From Deltaproteobacteria bacterium (GTDB lineage: Bacteria > Desulfobacterota_B > Binatia > Bin18), in contig JAAXHF010000025.1 of NCBI GenBank assembly GCA_012271025.1, forward strand, positions 1 to 19,301: DNA of 19,301 bases, read 5' to 3'. The translations under genes and the position numbers were made by a program. Numbering within the stretch: position 1 is the first letter of the stretch; the number at the start of each line of letters is the position of its first letter. This document shows positions 1 to 8,053 of the stretch, piece by piece. Below the pieces are notes generated by a model that did no database searches, had not been told where the DNA came from, and saw only the letters and a list, made by a program, of their open reading frames with translations.

Positions 1-590
1 ATCTCATAGCCGACCCGGCGGGCGTCTTGCAGCGCTCCGGCCCAGCCCGAGACCAGGGTCGGATTCACCGCAATCTTGTAATCGACATAGCTCTGTTCCG
101 AGACAAAGCCGGCGTCTTTCAGCACGGCGTGATAGTACGGCGGGTTATAGCGCAGAATGCGTGGCGGGAGCGGTTCATAGGCATCGATCACAAACGGAAA
201 CTCCAACAGGCCCGACCCGGCCCGAGCGGCTCGCAGCCCCTGCGCTTCGAGCCAGGCACACGCCGCGTCCATCAGCAGACGGACCGCCTCGCGGGCGTCG
301 GGCAGGGCTTCAAACAGACACAGATGGCCGAGCCGCTCCTGCCAGTGGGCGGTGTAGCGGACGTCAACGACGGCCAGCACCCGAGCCACGATGCGCGGCC
401 CGTCACGGACCACAAACGGCCGCAGGCGGCGGTCGACGGCAAACGGACTGTGACCGCTCAGAATCGACAGCTGGAAGCGCACCGGGGCCGGCCAGCGGGC
501 CGTTCGGTAGGCGTAGACCTGATCGTAGAACTCGATGAACTCGGTCAGCGCCGGTCTGGAGTCCGGCACCTCGACCCGCAGGGGCGGCAT
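1..590 (-). CDS. YghO-like GNAT-family protein, 5' part only
   Basis: The reverse strand is open from an ATG at 588-590 to the left edge with no stop, so about 196 N-terminal codons are present and the C-terminus lies outside. The ATG follows a strong AGGAGG at about 596-602. The order of segments matches the E. coli YghO-type GNAT family: an N-terminal stretch ending EFIEFYDQVY, then PFAVDRRLRPFVVRDG, then RIVARVLAVVDV, and the hallmark YNPPYYHAVLKDAGF near residue 170. These proteins have an acetyltransferase-like fold but their substrate is not established. The gene is divergent from the serpin gene across a 137-base gap. The family is fairly sure, the activity is not. Confidence 0.8.
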   Translation of the reverse strand, partial: MPPLRVEVPDSRPALTEFIEFYDQVYAYRTARWPAPVRFQLSILSGHSPFAVDRRLRPFVVRDGPRIVARVLAVVDVRYTAHWQERLGHLCLFEALPDAREAVRLLMDAACAWLEAQGLRAARAGSGLLEFPFVIDAYEPLPPRILRYNPPYYHAVLKDAGFVSEQSYVDYKIAVNPTLVSGWAGALQDARRVGYE

Positions 591-727
591 ACCACCCTCC
601 TCCTGTACTCTTCGTCGCTCGTCTCATTTATGCCCAAAACCTGACGGTCGTAAACCGGACCGAGGATAAACACACCCGACCGTGTTAGACGTATTGTCCG
701 AAGGTTCCAGAAGACAAGGAGAGCGGC
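591..727. promoter_or_regulatory. Divergent intergenic region (GNAT / serpin)
   Basis: This 137-base gap separates two outward-facing genes and must hold both promoters unless they lie in coding DNA. AAGGAG at about 716-721 is the serpin ribosome binding site and AGGAGG at 596-602 serves the GNAT gene. A weak inverted repeat AACAC/GTGTT with an 8-base loop lies at about 669-686. I could not pick a convincing -35/-10 pair. Confidence 0.4.
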
Positions 728-2272
728 ATGAAACACAACATCGCCAGGTTCGTTGCCGTACAGCTCGGCGTTTTCGCCCTTGGTGCCTACAGCCAGGCGG
801 TCTGGGCGGCACACAGCGCGCAGGAAAAACCCGTCGGTCCGGCGACGGAACAGACCGTGCAGGCGAACAATGCCTTTGCCATGACGCTCTACCGGCGTCT
901 GGCTCAAGAACACCAGAAGGGTAATCTGTTTTTTTCGCCCTACTCCCTGTTCAGTGCGCTGGGTATGACCCTGGAAGGAGCGCGCGAAGAAACGGCTCGA
1001 CAAATGGGTGCAGTCTTGCGCTTCCCCGCAGCTCTCCGACACGCCGACAGCAACGAACAGCCCTGGGATACCGCCGTCATCCATACCGGCGTAGCCGATC
1101 TTCAGCGGCGGCTGACCGGCGGTCCGACAGATCCCGCCCAGGCACAAGACATGACGAACAGGCTTACCAGCCTGGAAGACGAACTCGACGCGCTCAACCA
1201 ACAGCTGGAGCAGCGCTCAATCTACGGACAGTTTGGACAGACGGAGATAGACCGACGCGCCGTGTCCGTTGCGGCTGAAATCAACACCCTGCGCCAACAG
1301 CTGAACCAGTACGAACTCCGCGTTGCGAACGCCCTGTGGGGCGAACAGACGTTTCCCTTTCAATCACAGTTTGTGCAGGCCCTCCAACAGGCTTATGGAG
1401 CGGCCAGCTTTCCGGTTGATTTTCTCCAGGCGCCGGATGCCGCCCGTCTCCACATCAATGCCTGGATAGCGCGGCAGACGAACAACCGGATTCGGAACAT
1501 GCTCCCGCCGGAAAGCCTGGATCGGACAAGCCGCCTGGTGCTGACAAACGCGATTTACTTCAAGGGCAGTTGGGCGAACCCGTTTCAGAAACAGTCCACC
1601 AAGACGGCAGACTTCACGCTTTTTGACGGACGCCGGACACCGGTAGCGTTGATGAGCGCCCAGCAGCAACGTTTTCGGTATGTGGAACTCATGCCTGACG
1701 GAAAAAAACGAGAGCCCATTCCTATTGACGAAGCCCCGGGCTGGACCCTGCCCCCCAATCCCGATGGCTTTCAAGCGCTGGAGATGCCGTACCGCGGCAA
1801 CACGCTGTCAATGCTCATCATCCTGCCTCGCCGGCACGACGCCATACACGAGCTCGAACACCGCCTCACAGCCGAAGCCTTGCCTACCTGGCTGGTACGG
1901 CTCTCTCTTCAGGACGTGCACGTCTCTCTGCCCAGGTTCAAAATGGAAACCAGCTATAGTCTCACTAAGACGCTGTCAGCCCTCGGCATGCCGGCCGCCT
2001 TTCAAGCGGGCGGATTTACCGGGATGAGTGACGTACCGGAGGCGTCTCAGCTGGCTCTTTCACAGGTTGCCCACAAGGCATTCGTACACGTCGATGAGGA
2101 GGGGACCGAAGCCGCGGCAGCGAGCGCAATCACAGTCAGGACAACCTCGATGCGGATCCCGCCACCAACCCCAGTCTTTCGAGCCGACCGCCCCTTTGTC
2201 TTTCTGATTCGCGACAATCAGACCGGAACGCTGCTGTTCCTGGGGCGGGTCATGCAGCCACAGGACTCATGA
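728..2272 (+). CDS. Secreted serpin with helical insert
   Basis: Serine (or cysteine) protease inhibitor of the serpin superfamily, 514 aa. A signal peptide ends near AVWA/AHS (residue 27-28), so the protein should be exported. Serpin landmarks in order: NLFFSPYSLFSALGMTL (66-82), ANALWGEQ (200-207), LTNAIYFKGSWANPF (272-286), LEMPYRGNTLSMLIILP (351-367), VSLPRFKMETSYSL (399-412), a reactive-loop hinge EEGTEAAAAS (457-466) and the C-terminal RADRPFVFLIRD...LFLGRV. Counting 17 residues from the hinge Glu457 puts P1-P1' at Thr473-Ser474. Arg471 or Met475 are alternatives because the loop is about two residues longer than in antithrombin. The small-residue hinge suggests an inhibitory serpin. 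The protein is about 100 residues longer than usual because of a coiled-coil-like insert at about 133-195 and a second insert at about 322-347. Start: ATG with AAGGAG six bases upstream. Its stop overlaps the converging batD stop by six bases. Confidence 0.93.
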   Translation: MKHNIARFVAVQLGVFALGAYSQAVWAAHSAQEKPVGPATEQTVQANNAFAMTLYRRLAQEHQKGNLFFSPYSLFSALGMTLEGAREETARQMGAVLRFPAALRHADSNEQPWDTAVIHTGVADLQRRLTGGPTDPAQAQDMTNRLTSLEDELDALNQQLEQRSIYGQFGQTEIDRRAVSVAAEINTLRQQLNQYELRVANALWGEQTFPFQSQFVQALQQAYGAASFPVDFLQAPDAARLHINAWIARQTNNRIRNMLPPESLDRTSRLVLTNAIYFKGSWANPFQKQSTKTADFTLFDGRRTPVALMSAQQQRFRYVELMPDGKKREPIPIDEAPGWTLPPNPDGFQALEMPYRGNTLSMLIILPRRHDAIHELEHRLTAEALPTWLVRLSLQDVHVSLPRFKMETSYSLTKTLSALGMPAAFQAGGFTGMSDVPEASQLALSQVAHKAFVHVDEEGTEAAAASAITVRTTSMRIPPPTPVFRADRPFVFLIRDNQTGTLLFLGRVMQPQDS

Positions 2273-4078
2273 TGGGCTCATCCGGCTGACCGGCGAGTCC
2301 GTGGCAACGGCCGGAAAGGTGTACTCCCGCTCAAGCTGCCCGACAATGTCCTCGACTGCCCGTAGCACGCTCAGTCCGCCGCCCTCTGCCGTGCCCGGGG
2401 CAAACCGCGCCTGCTCGCACGCGGCCATGACCTCGGCGACACGCCGTACGCAGTCGGCCGCCACCCCGCGCGCCGCCACCGTCCCGGGCTCAATCCGGCC
2501 CGGCGGCAGGTCGAGCTTGGCCGCCAGGTAGTCTTGCAGGGTACGCGACAGCAGCGCATACAACGCGGCCGAGTCGGACTCGGCGAGCGCCTGCTCGGCC
2601 GCCCGCAGCCCGTGGCGGGCCTGCTTTCCAGCCCGTGCAAAACGCGCGTAGCGGATATCCCCGCTCAGACGCCGACGACGGCGGTCGTACCACACGGCCG
2701 CGCCCAACAGGCTCAGCGGCACGACGTGCCACAGCCAGAAAACCGGGCTGCGATACCACATCTGGCCGGGGCTGTGGAAACGGCCCGGCTCATCCTTGAT
2801 ATACACGATATCCTGGCCCAGCTGTTCTGTTCGAGCCGGCAGCCCACCCGCCAGCGTTTCGGCCGGCTCGTCCGGGGCGGGCTGTAACAGGAGACGAATC
2901 GGCTGGCTGCTGAGCGTTCGGTATTGGGCTGCCTCGGGATCGAAATAGCTGAAATGGACGGCGGGAATGGCGTCGAGCGTCTCGTCCTGAGGAATCAGGA
3001 CCTGCTCAAAGACGGTGGTATCCGGGTCGGGCTGATCCATCTGGGGGCGATAGGTCCGAAAACCCTCGGCGTTGACCAGACTCGGCGGCTGGGCATTGGT
3101 CACCCGACCGGCGCCGCTCAGCAACATGCGCAGGCTGAGCGGATCACCAACCCGCAGCCGGGTCGGTTCGGCTGTCACGTCCAACTCGAACTGTCCGACC
3201 GCTCCGGAAAACGTGGCCGGGCGACCCGCTTCCGGCAGCGGTCGCACGCGCAGGCTGAGCGGCTCGGAGCGTAGCGTCCGGGGCCGGCGCTCCGCCCCAA
3301 ACAGGGAATCGGAAAAAAACCGGTCAAACAGGTTGAGCGAGGTAGACGGAGTCCGGCGGATCACATTCAGCCGGAGCGAGGCCGGGCCCAGCTCAATTGT
3401 GCCCGAGCGCAGGGGCACGAGCGTCGTCCGAAAGCGCAGCACACGAACTACCCGGTCGCCCACAGTCCGCCGTTGTCTGACCGGTTCTTCAAACGCCTCA
3501 AGCGCCACCCCGTCTCCGGGCAGGAGCGGATACTGGGCATCGGCAACCCGCACACCGCCGACATACAGGCTCACCTCAAACGGCACGCGCTGGTGCAGAA
3601 AGACCTCATGTTCAGGGGTCGTGATCTCAAGCCACACGTCCTTCCCGGTCTGGCCGGGCCGAGCACGCGCCGCCCGGTCGGGCGAGGCCGGCCGGCCGCC
3701 ACGAATCTCGACCTCGACCGTTTCCGTCTGATACTCCCGACCCTGGTGTTCGATCCGAAACGGCCCGAGCGTGAAACGGCCCGCCTGGCGCGCCCGCAAC
3801 GTGTAGCGATGTCGCACCGAGGCGCTGTAGCGATTGTTGACGATCGACATCTGAGTCGAGGGACCAGCATAGCTGGCATCGAAGGCGTCCAGACCGCTCA
3901 GCGCGGGCGGCTCGACATCCTGCGTCCCCTGGACCTCAATCACCAGCGTCAGCGACTCTCCCGGCTCGGCCTGGTGGGGGCTGATATCCGCCCGGACCCG
4001 AATATTCGCCCAGGCTGGCGAGACCCCCAGGCCGAGCAGCAGGACGGCCAACCCCAGCCTGAGCGCCCGGCCGCCCAT
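2267..4078 (-). CDS. batD: BatD (oxygen-tolerance/Bat operon protein)
   Basis: BatD-type protein, 603 aa. It has an N-terminal signal peptide ending PAWA/N (about residue 24), a large periplasmic region of repeated beta-rich domains (ADISPHQAEPGESLTLVIEV near the start and a similar ELDVTAEPTRLRVGDPLSLRMLL module in the middle), one transmembrane helix at about 443-462 (VFWLWHVVPLSLLGAAVWY) followed by arginines, then a cytoplasmic C-terminal region rich in Ala and Leu. This architecture is that of BatD in Bacteroides and Leptospira Bat operons. Its ATG overlaps the batC stop by one base (TAATG), so translation is probably coupled. It is the last gene of the operon. There is no visible terminator before the convergent serpin stop. 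Confidence 0.88.
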   Translation of the reverse strand: MGGRALRLGLAVLLLGLGVSPAWANIRVRADISPHQAEPGESLTLVIEVQGTQDVEPPALSGLDAFDASYAGPSTQMSIVNNRYSASVRHRYTLRARQAGRFTLGPFRIEHQGREYQTETVEVEIRGGRPASPDRAARARPGQTGKDVWLEITTPEHEVFLHQRVPFEVSLYVGGVRVADAQYPLLPGDGVALEAFEEPVRQRRTVGDRVVRVLRFRTTLVPLRSGTIELGPASLRLNVIRRTPSTSLNLFDRFFSDSLFGAERRPRTLRSEPLSLRVRPLPEAGRPATFSGAVGQFELDVTAEPTRLRVGDPLSLRMLLSGAGRVTNAQPPSLVNAEGFRTYRPQMDQPDPDTTVFEQVLIPQDETLDAIPAVHFSYFDPEAAQYRTLSSQPIRLLLQPAPDEPAETLAGGLPARTEQLGQDIVYIKDEPGRFHSPGQMWYRSPVFWLWHVVPLSLLGAAVWYDRRRRRLSGDIRYARFARAGKQARHGLRAAEQALAESDSAALYALLSRTLQDYLAAKLDLPPGRIEPGTVAARGVAADCVRRVAEVMAACEQARFAPGTAEGGGLSVLRAVEDIVGQLEREYTFPAVATDSPVSRMSPS

Positions 4079-4920
4079 TACCAGTCCTCCACAGGCTCGG
4101 CCACAACGCCGCCCTGAGCCTGGCGGATGAATTCCCCGGCGCGCAACTCTTCGCTCTTGGCGGTGTCAATCAGCGCCGAGGCTTCTTCCTCCGACATGTC
4201 CGACTCGTCCCGCTGCTGCTCGCCGCCACGGCCCGGCTGCCGCTCAGGGGCGGATTCCTGAGAACGTTCGGGTCGGGCTGTGTGCCGATCCTGTTGGCGG
4301 TCCTGACCCGCGTCCCGGTCGGGCTGTTGCTCGGCCTGATTGCGCCCCTGCCGGTCGGGCGGCGGCTGGTCGGGCGGCGAATGCTGTTGCTGGTTCTGCA
4401 TCCGCTCTTTGAGCTGTTCGATTTTTTTGGCCACCAGCTCGTAGTTGAACTTGGCGTCCCGGTCGCTGGGATTAAGGCCGAGCGCGCGACGATAGGCGGC
4501 TTGCGCTGCGGTGTAGGCCTCAAGTGCGGCCTGGGGCTGGGCGGCTTCTGCGGCGGCTCCGAGCTGATAGCGGGTATTGCCCAGATTATAGGCCGTCCGG
4601 GCGGTGCGGGGCTGGGCGTCGTCCTCGTCCGGCACCCGGGCAAGGGAGGACAGGGCCGCGTCATAGTTGCCGGCTTTGTAATGCGCCGCCCCCATATTGA
4701 AGTTGAGCAGAGGAGAGTCCGGGTCGTCGACCAAGACCTGGCCGTAGTGCGTCAGCGCTTCCTCGAACTGCCCGGCGTGAAACAGGCGGTTGCCCTCTGT
4801 GATCGTGTCGCGGACCGGGTCGAGCCAAGCGAGATTACTGAGCGCCAGACCCACACACGTCATCAGACGGAGCGTGTTTCTCAGACTGGAGGCTTTTGTT
4901 ACGTGTCGGGTTGTGTACAC
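4078..4920 (-). CDS. batC: BatC-like TPR protein
   Basis: Exported TPR protein, 280 aa. After a hydrophobic N-terminal segment (about 16-33), tetratricopeptide repeats run from about 38 to 155: ITEGNRLFHAGQFEEALTHY, FNMGAAHYKAGNYDAALSSL, TAYNLGNTRYQLG and YRRALGLNPSDRDAKFNYELV. Then comes a Gln/Arg/Asp/Pro-rich low-complexity linker (about 175-235) and a conserved-looking end, VEDW. This TPR plus polar tail plus DW ending is characteristic of Bat-operon TPR proteins. The start is GTG, chosen because AGGAG lies six bases upstream and the codon is one base past the batB stop. The next in-frame ATG (residue 20) is inside the hydrophobic segment. It probably scaffolds the VWA proteins BatA and BatB at the membrane (family knowledge, not shown here). 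Confidence 0.88.
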   Translation of the reverse strand: MYTTRHVTKASSLRNTLRLMTCVGLALSNLAWLDPVRDTITEGNRLFHAGQFEEALTHYGQVLVDDPDSPLLNFNMGAAHYKAGNYDAALSSLARVPDEDDAQPRTARTAYNLGNTRYQLGAAAEAAQPQAALEAYTAAQAAYRRALGLNPSDRDAKFNYELVAKKIEQLKERMQNQQQHSPPDQPPPDRQGRNQAEQQPDRDAGQDRQQDRHTARPERSQESAPERQPGRGGEQQRDESDMSEEEASALIDTAKSEELRAGEFIRQAQGGVVAEPVEDW

Positions 4921-4921
4921 C

Positions 4922-5965
4922 TCATTCTCCTGTGGCGAACCGGTCGCGCCGGGTCGTCTTCGGTCTGAGCACGGGCAGTACGGCTTCGAGTCCCAGCAGC
5001 AGCAGGGCGCCGAACAGCGGCCACTGAAAGCGCTGGTGGAAACGCCGCTCCACGCTGCTGGTCAGGGTCCGGCCTTCGAGACGAGCGATATAGCGGCGGT
5101 ACACCTCGTCCAGACCCAGACTGTGGCCGGCGGCGTAAATATACGCCCCGCCGGTCGTAATGGCGATGTCCTGCAAGCCGCGGGCTTCGAGACGCGACTT
5201 CACAATCCGGCCCTGGCGATCCTTCACAAACGTGGACTGCCCATCCTGGCTGACCACGATCAGCTCGCCCTCCGGGGTGCCGATCCCGACCGGATAAATC
5301 CGAATCCCCCTGTCGCGCGCCTGCTGGGCGGCGGCCTCGACCTGGCCCTCGTGGTCTTCACCGTCTGTGACGATCAGCAACACCGCGTCGTCGCCGGAGC
5401 GACCCTCAAATGCCTCAATTCCAGTCCGAATCGCGGCTGCCAGCGAGGTTCCGCCCTTGGGAATGATGCCGACCTCGACGGCGCGCAGGTTTTCGGCAAA
5501 CGCCCCGTAGTCCAGGGTCAGGGGGCACTGAATAAAGGCCGAGCCGGCAAACGGCACCAGACCCAGCCGGTCGCCACGCAGCTGCTGGGTCAGCTCCTCG
5601 ATCGCCAGCTTGGCGCGTTCCAACCGGTTGGGCTTGATATCCTGGGCCAGCATGCTGCGCGAGGTGTCGAGCGCAATGACGATATCCACCCCGCGCCGCT
5701 CAAGCGTCTCCCAGCTCAAGCCCCACTGCGGGCCGGCCAGGGCGAGCAGCAACAGGCTCACGACCCCCAGTATCAGACCGGCCCGCCAGAGCTGACGACG
5801 ATTATCCAGACGGGGCGACAGCGCCGGCACCAGGCTGGCCAGCAGGCGCGCCTGGGCAAAACGCAGCAGCGCACGGCGGCGCTGGATGACAGCCCACCAC
5901 AGACCCGCGCCGAGCAGCGGCACGAGCGTCAGCAGCCAGAGAAAATGTGGGGCACGCCAGCTCAT
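4922..5965 (-). CDS. batB: BatB-type membrane VWA protein
   Basis: Membrane-anchored von Willebrand factor A protein, 347 aa. Two transmembrane segments come first (about 8-25 and 61-78), then a VWA domain with a complete metal-ion-dependent adhesion site: DTSRS (D100, S102, S104), T173 in KGGTSL and D201 in VTDGEDH. A C-terminal transmembrane segment follows at about 317-332 (PLFGALLLLGLEAVLP), then a basic tail. The start ATG shares one base with the batA TGA (TGATG). It is paired with batA directly upstream, as in known Bat operons where BatA and BatB form complexes. Which of the two paralogues is A or B is assigned by gene order. Confidence 0.9.
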   Translation of the reverse strand: MSWRAPHFLWLLTLVPLLGAGLWWAVIQRRRALLRFAQARLLASLVPALSPRLDNRRQLWRAGLILGVVSLLLLALAGPQWGLSWETLERRGVDIVIALDTSRSMLAQDIKPNRLERAKLAIEELTQQLRGDRLGLVPFAGSAFIQCPLTLDYGAFAENLRAVEVGIIPKGGTSLAAAIRTGIEAFEGRSGDDAVLLIVTDGEDHEGQVEAAAQQARDRGIRIYPVGIGTPEGELIVVSQDGQSTFVKDRQGRIVKSRLEARGLQDIAITTGGAYIYAAGHSLGLDEVYRRYIARLEGRTLTSSVERRFHQRFQWPLFGALLLLGLEAVLPVLRPKTTRRDRFATGE

Positions 5966-6996
5966 CAGGGCAGCTCCCGCAATAGGCTATGCCGCAGGCC
6001 GATTTCAAGGCCGAGCAGGGCCAGGGCCGGGACCAGCAGCCAGGGGTAGAGTTCGTCATAGTCGAGGTAGCGGGGCGCGTCGAACGCGGTGCGTTCGAGC
6101 TGATCGATCGTCTCGTAGATGTCTCTGAGGCTCCGGGTGTCGGTCGCTCGGAAATACCGGCCGCCGGTCGTATCGGCGATCCGGCTCAGGGTCTGCTCGT
6201 CGATATCGACCTGGACCGGGCGATAGACCAGGTTCCCAAAGGCGTCACGAGCCGGATACGGCGCCATGCCCTTTGTCCCGGCTCCGATGGTATAGACCTT
6301 GATACCGAGCGCCCGGGCAGCCTCGGCTGCGGTCAGGGGAGAGATTTTTCCGGCGTTGTTCTGGCCGTCGGTCAGCAGGATGACTACCGCGTTTTTGGCC
6401 GAATTCTGGGTCGAGTTCTGGGTCGAGTTCTTGGCAGATGCCTGTTCGAGGCGGCCGACTGCGGTGGCCAGGGCCGAGCCGACCGCGGTTCCGTCTTCGA
6501 TCATGCCGATCCGAGCCCGCTCAAGATTACGCAACAGCCAGCCGTGATCCAGGGTCAGCGGACACTGGGTATACGGCCGGGCGCTGAACAAGACCAGGCC
6601 GATCCGGTCGCCCGGCCGCTCGGTCACAAAGTCTCTGACCACCGACTTGACCACATCGAGCCGGCTGGCGCGACGCCCGTCCAGGCGAAAATCCTCAGAC
6701 CGCATGCTGCCCGAGATATCGACGCTCAGCACAATATCGATCCCAGCCCCGGTATACCGGCTCTCGGCCTTACCGAGCTGGGGTCGGGCCAGGGCCAGAC
6801 TGAGCAGGACGAGGATCAGGCCGCGTACGACCGGCACGACCCAACGCCAGCGCTGGCGGCCGCCTGTCGGCAGGCCGCGCAGCAGGCTGAGGCTGGGGTA
6901 GCGCACAGCCGCTCCATAGCCCGCCCGCCAGCGCCAGACAAACAGGAGGGGGATGAGGGCCAGCAGGGCCAGGGCCCACGGATCATGAAGGCGCAT
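5965..6996 (-). CDS. batA: BatA-type membrane VWA protein
   Basis: Paralogue of the next gene, 343 aa. Transmembrane segments lie at about 7-23 and 52-70, a VWA domain spans about 86-290, and a C-terminal hydrophobic segment lies at about 317-333. The MIDAS is complete: DISGS (D93, S95, S97), T170 in EDGTAVG and D210 in LLTDGQNN. I chose the ATG at 6994-6996, giving MRLHDPWALALL with GAGGTG just upstream. The frame is open 45 codons further, but that part is Arg/Pro-rich and is antisense-like sequence of the upstream gene's end. It overlaps the end of the upstream gene by 14 bases. A four-unit 12-base repeat encodes SAKN-STQN-STQN-SAKN (187-202) just before the D210 strand. Confidence 0.9.
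   Translation of the reverse strand: MRLHDPWALALLALIPLLFVWRWRAGYGAAVRYPSLSLLRGLPTGGRQRWRWVVPVVRGLILVLLSLALARPQLGKAESRYTGAGIDIVLSVDISGSMRSEDFRLDGRRASRLDVVKSVVRDFVTERPGDRIGLVLFSARPYTQCPLTLDHGWLLRNLERARIGMIEDGTAVGSALATAVGRLEQASAKNSTQNSTQNSAKNAVVILLTDGQNNAGKISPLTAAEAARALGIKVYTIGAGTKGMAPYPARDAFGNLVYRPVQVDIDEQTLSRIADTTGGRYFRATDTRSLRDIYETIDQLERTAFDAPRYLDYDELYPWLLVPALALLGLEIGLRHSLLRELP
6391..6438 (-). repeat. 12-bp tandem repeat in batA (4 units)
   Basis: Four 12-base units lie head to tail on the plus strand: GTTTTTGGCCGA, ATTCTGGGTCGA, GTTCTGGGTCGA, GTTCTTGGCAGA. On the coding strand each gives S-x-x-N (SAKN, STQN, STQN, SAKN). The two middle units differ by one base, suggesting recent duplication by slippage. 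The repeat preserves frame and sits in a surface loop position of the VWA domain. Confidence 0.8.
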
Positions 6997-8053
6997 CCGA
7001 CACCTCGGGCGCGGCCGCCACAGGGCCATTGTGGGTGTGCTGGTCCTGGGGCGGCCGGGTTTCTTCGACAAAACGCCGAGCGGCCCGGTAGGCGGCTTCG
7101 CCCTCCTCCGGCCCCGGCCGGTGACGGGCAAATTTCACCAGGTCGGCTTGGGACAGAAACTCCGCCAGCCGCGCTTGCTGTACGGCGCTGAGCTGGTGGT
7201 CGCGGGCGGCGGCGGACAGGAATTCTTCGGTCGTCATCTCGGGCGCTCGGAGATTGAGGCCGTTTTCCAGATATTCCCGCACGATGGCGGACAGACTCAC
7301 GTAATACGTCTCAAACTGTTGCTTTTCAATCAGTCCCCGGGCGTGCAGTCGACGTAGGGCTGCCAGGGCGACCTGGGAAGCGGGCGGAGCGGGCGGAGCC
7401 ACGGCTGGAGCGGGACGCCTGAGGTAGAAAAACAGTCCACCGCCGAGCCCGGCCAGTACCAGCCCGGCGACCGCCACCAGCCCGTACGGCCGCCAATCGA
7501 AGGGCAGGACTTCCGGGGGCTTGATATCGCGCAGCTCCGGGTTCTGGCCGGCCTCGGCCAGCAGGCTGATGACCGTGATCGAGACATCGTTGCCGTCGAT
7601 CCGCTCCCGCTCGCCGTGATGTCGATAGCGGATCGTCGGACCGGGCAGCAGGTGGTGGCCGGTCTCAAACGTCGTCAGCCGAAACCAGCGCCCCGTCACC
7701 ACCTGGCCGTTTTCAGTCCGGGGCGGCAGCTCGCCAAAATCGAGGACCGTAAAATCGCCCACCTGCTCGCCCAGCAGCGGGATCTCGACCTCGATATCGG
7801 CCGCCGCCGTCACGCTGATGGTGTAGCGGATGGGATCGCCGATCGTCACCTCGGTCCGGTCGACGCTGACGCTGACGGACGGTGCCTCGGTCTGATCGGC
7901 CGCAGCCAGGCCGAACGCGGCTCCGCCCCACACGGCGAGCAGGCCGAACACGATAAAGAGGAAACGTGTCAACAGTCCAAGCAGAGAAGGACGACACGTT
8001 TCCTCTTTCCAGCCGGGCCACAGACCCCGACCTGTCCGGGTGCTCGGCTTCAC
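6983..8053 (-). CDS. BatD-like membrane protein, single-pass
   Basis: Bat-operon protein of 356 aa between DUF58 and batA. It has a hydrophobic signal region (about 24-51), a periplasmic beta-rich domain beginning VSVSVDRTEVTIGDPIRYTISV (as in BatD modules), one transmembrane helix at about 190-210 (GLVAVAGLVLAGLGGGLFFYL), and a cytoplasmic tail with ALAALRRLHARGLIE and FETYYVSLSAIVREYLENG. The tail resembles the C-terminal part found in DUF4381/BatD-like proteins of MoxR operons. The start is GTG in a GTGA overlap with the DUF58 stop. No ATG is available upstream of the hydrophobic stretch. A 54-base palindromic element occupies codons 16-33 in frame, so the signal region is partly built from it. 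The exact role is unknown; it probably anchors or regulates the VWA complex. Confidence 0.8.
   Translation of the reverse strand: MKPSTRTGRGLWPGWKEETCRPSLLGLLTRFLFIVFGLLAVWGGAAFGLAAADQTEAPSVSVSVDRTEVTIGDPIRYTISVTAAADIEVEIPLLGEQVGDFTVLDFGELPPRTENGQVVTGRWFRLTTFETGHHLLPGPTIRYRHHGERERIDGNDVSITVISLLAEAGQNPELRDIKPPEVLPFDWRPYGLVAVAGLVLAGLGGGLFFYLRRPAPAVAPPAPPASQVALAALRRLHARGLIEKQQFETYYVSLSAIVREYLENGLNLRAPEMTTEEFLSAAARDHQLSAVQQARLAEFLSQADLVKFARHRPGPEEGEAAYRAARRFVEETRPPQDQHTHNGPVAAAPEVSDAPS
7955..8008 (-). repeat. 54-bp palindromic element, copy A
   Basis: The perfect 16-base arm AAAGAGGAAACGTGTC at 7955-7970 and its exact reverse complement at 7993-8008 enclose a 22-base spacer (7971-7992). The element is identical in arm sequence and spacing to the copy at 19242-19295. 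It is read through in frame by the BatD-like gene, encoding K16 to F33 (KEETC...TRFLF). Confidence 0.9.

Noticed and set aside
669..686. Operator AACAC/GTGTT upstream of the serpin
   Set aside because: Arms of five bases with an 8-base loop are expected by chance in a gap of this size.
6997..7131. N-terminal extension of BatA to 7131
   Set aside because: The extension is Arg/Pro-rich, precedes the expected N-terminal membrane helix, and overlaps the upstream gene's coding end.
7955..8008. CRISPR-like repeat-spacer unit
   Set aside because: The arms are inverted rather than direct, copies are kilobases apart, and there is no array.
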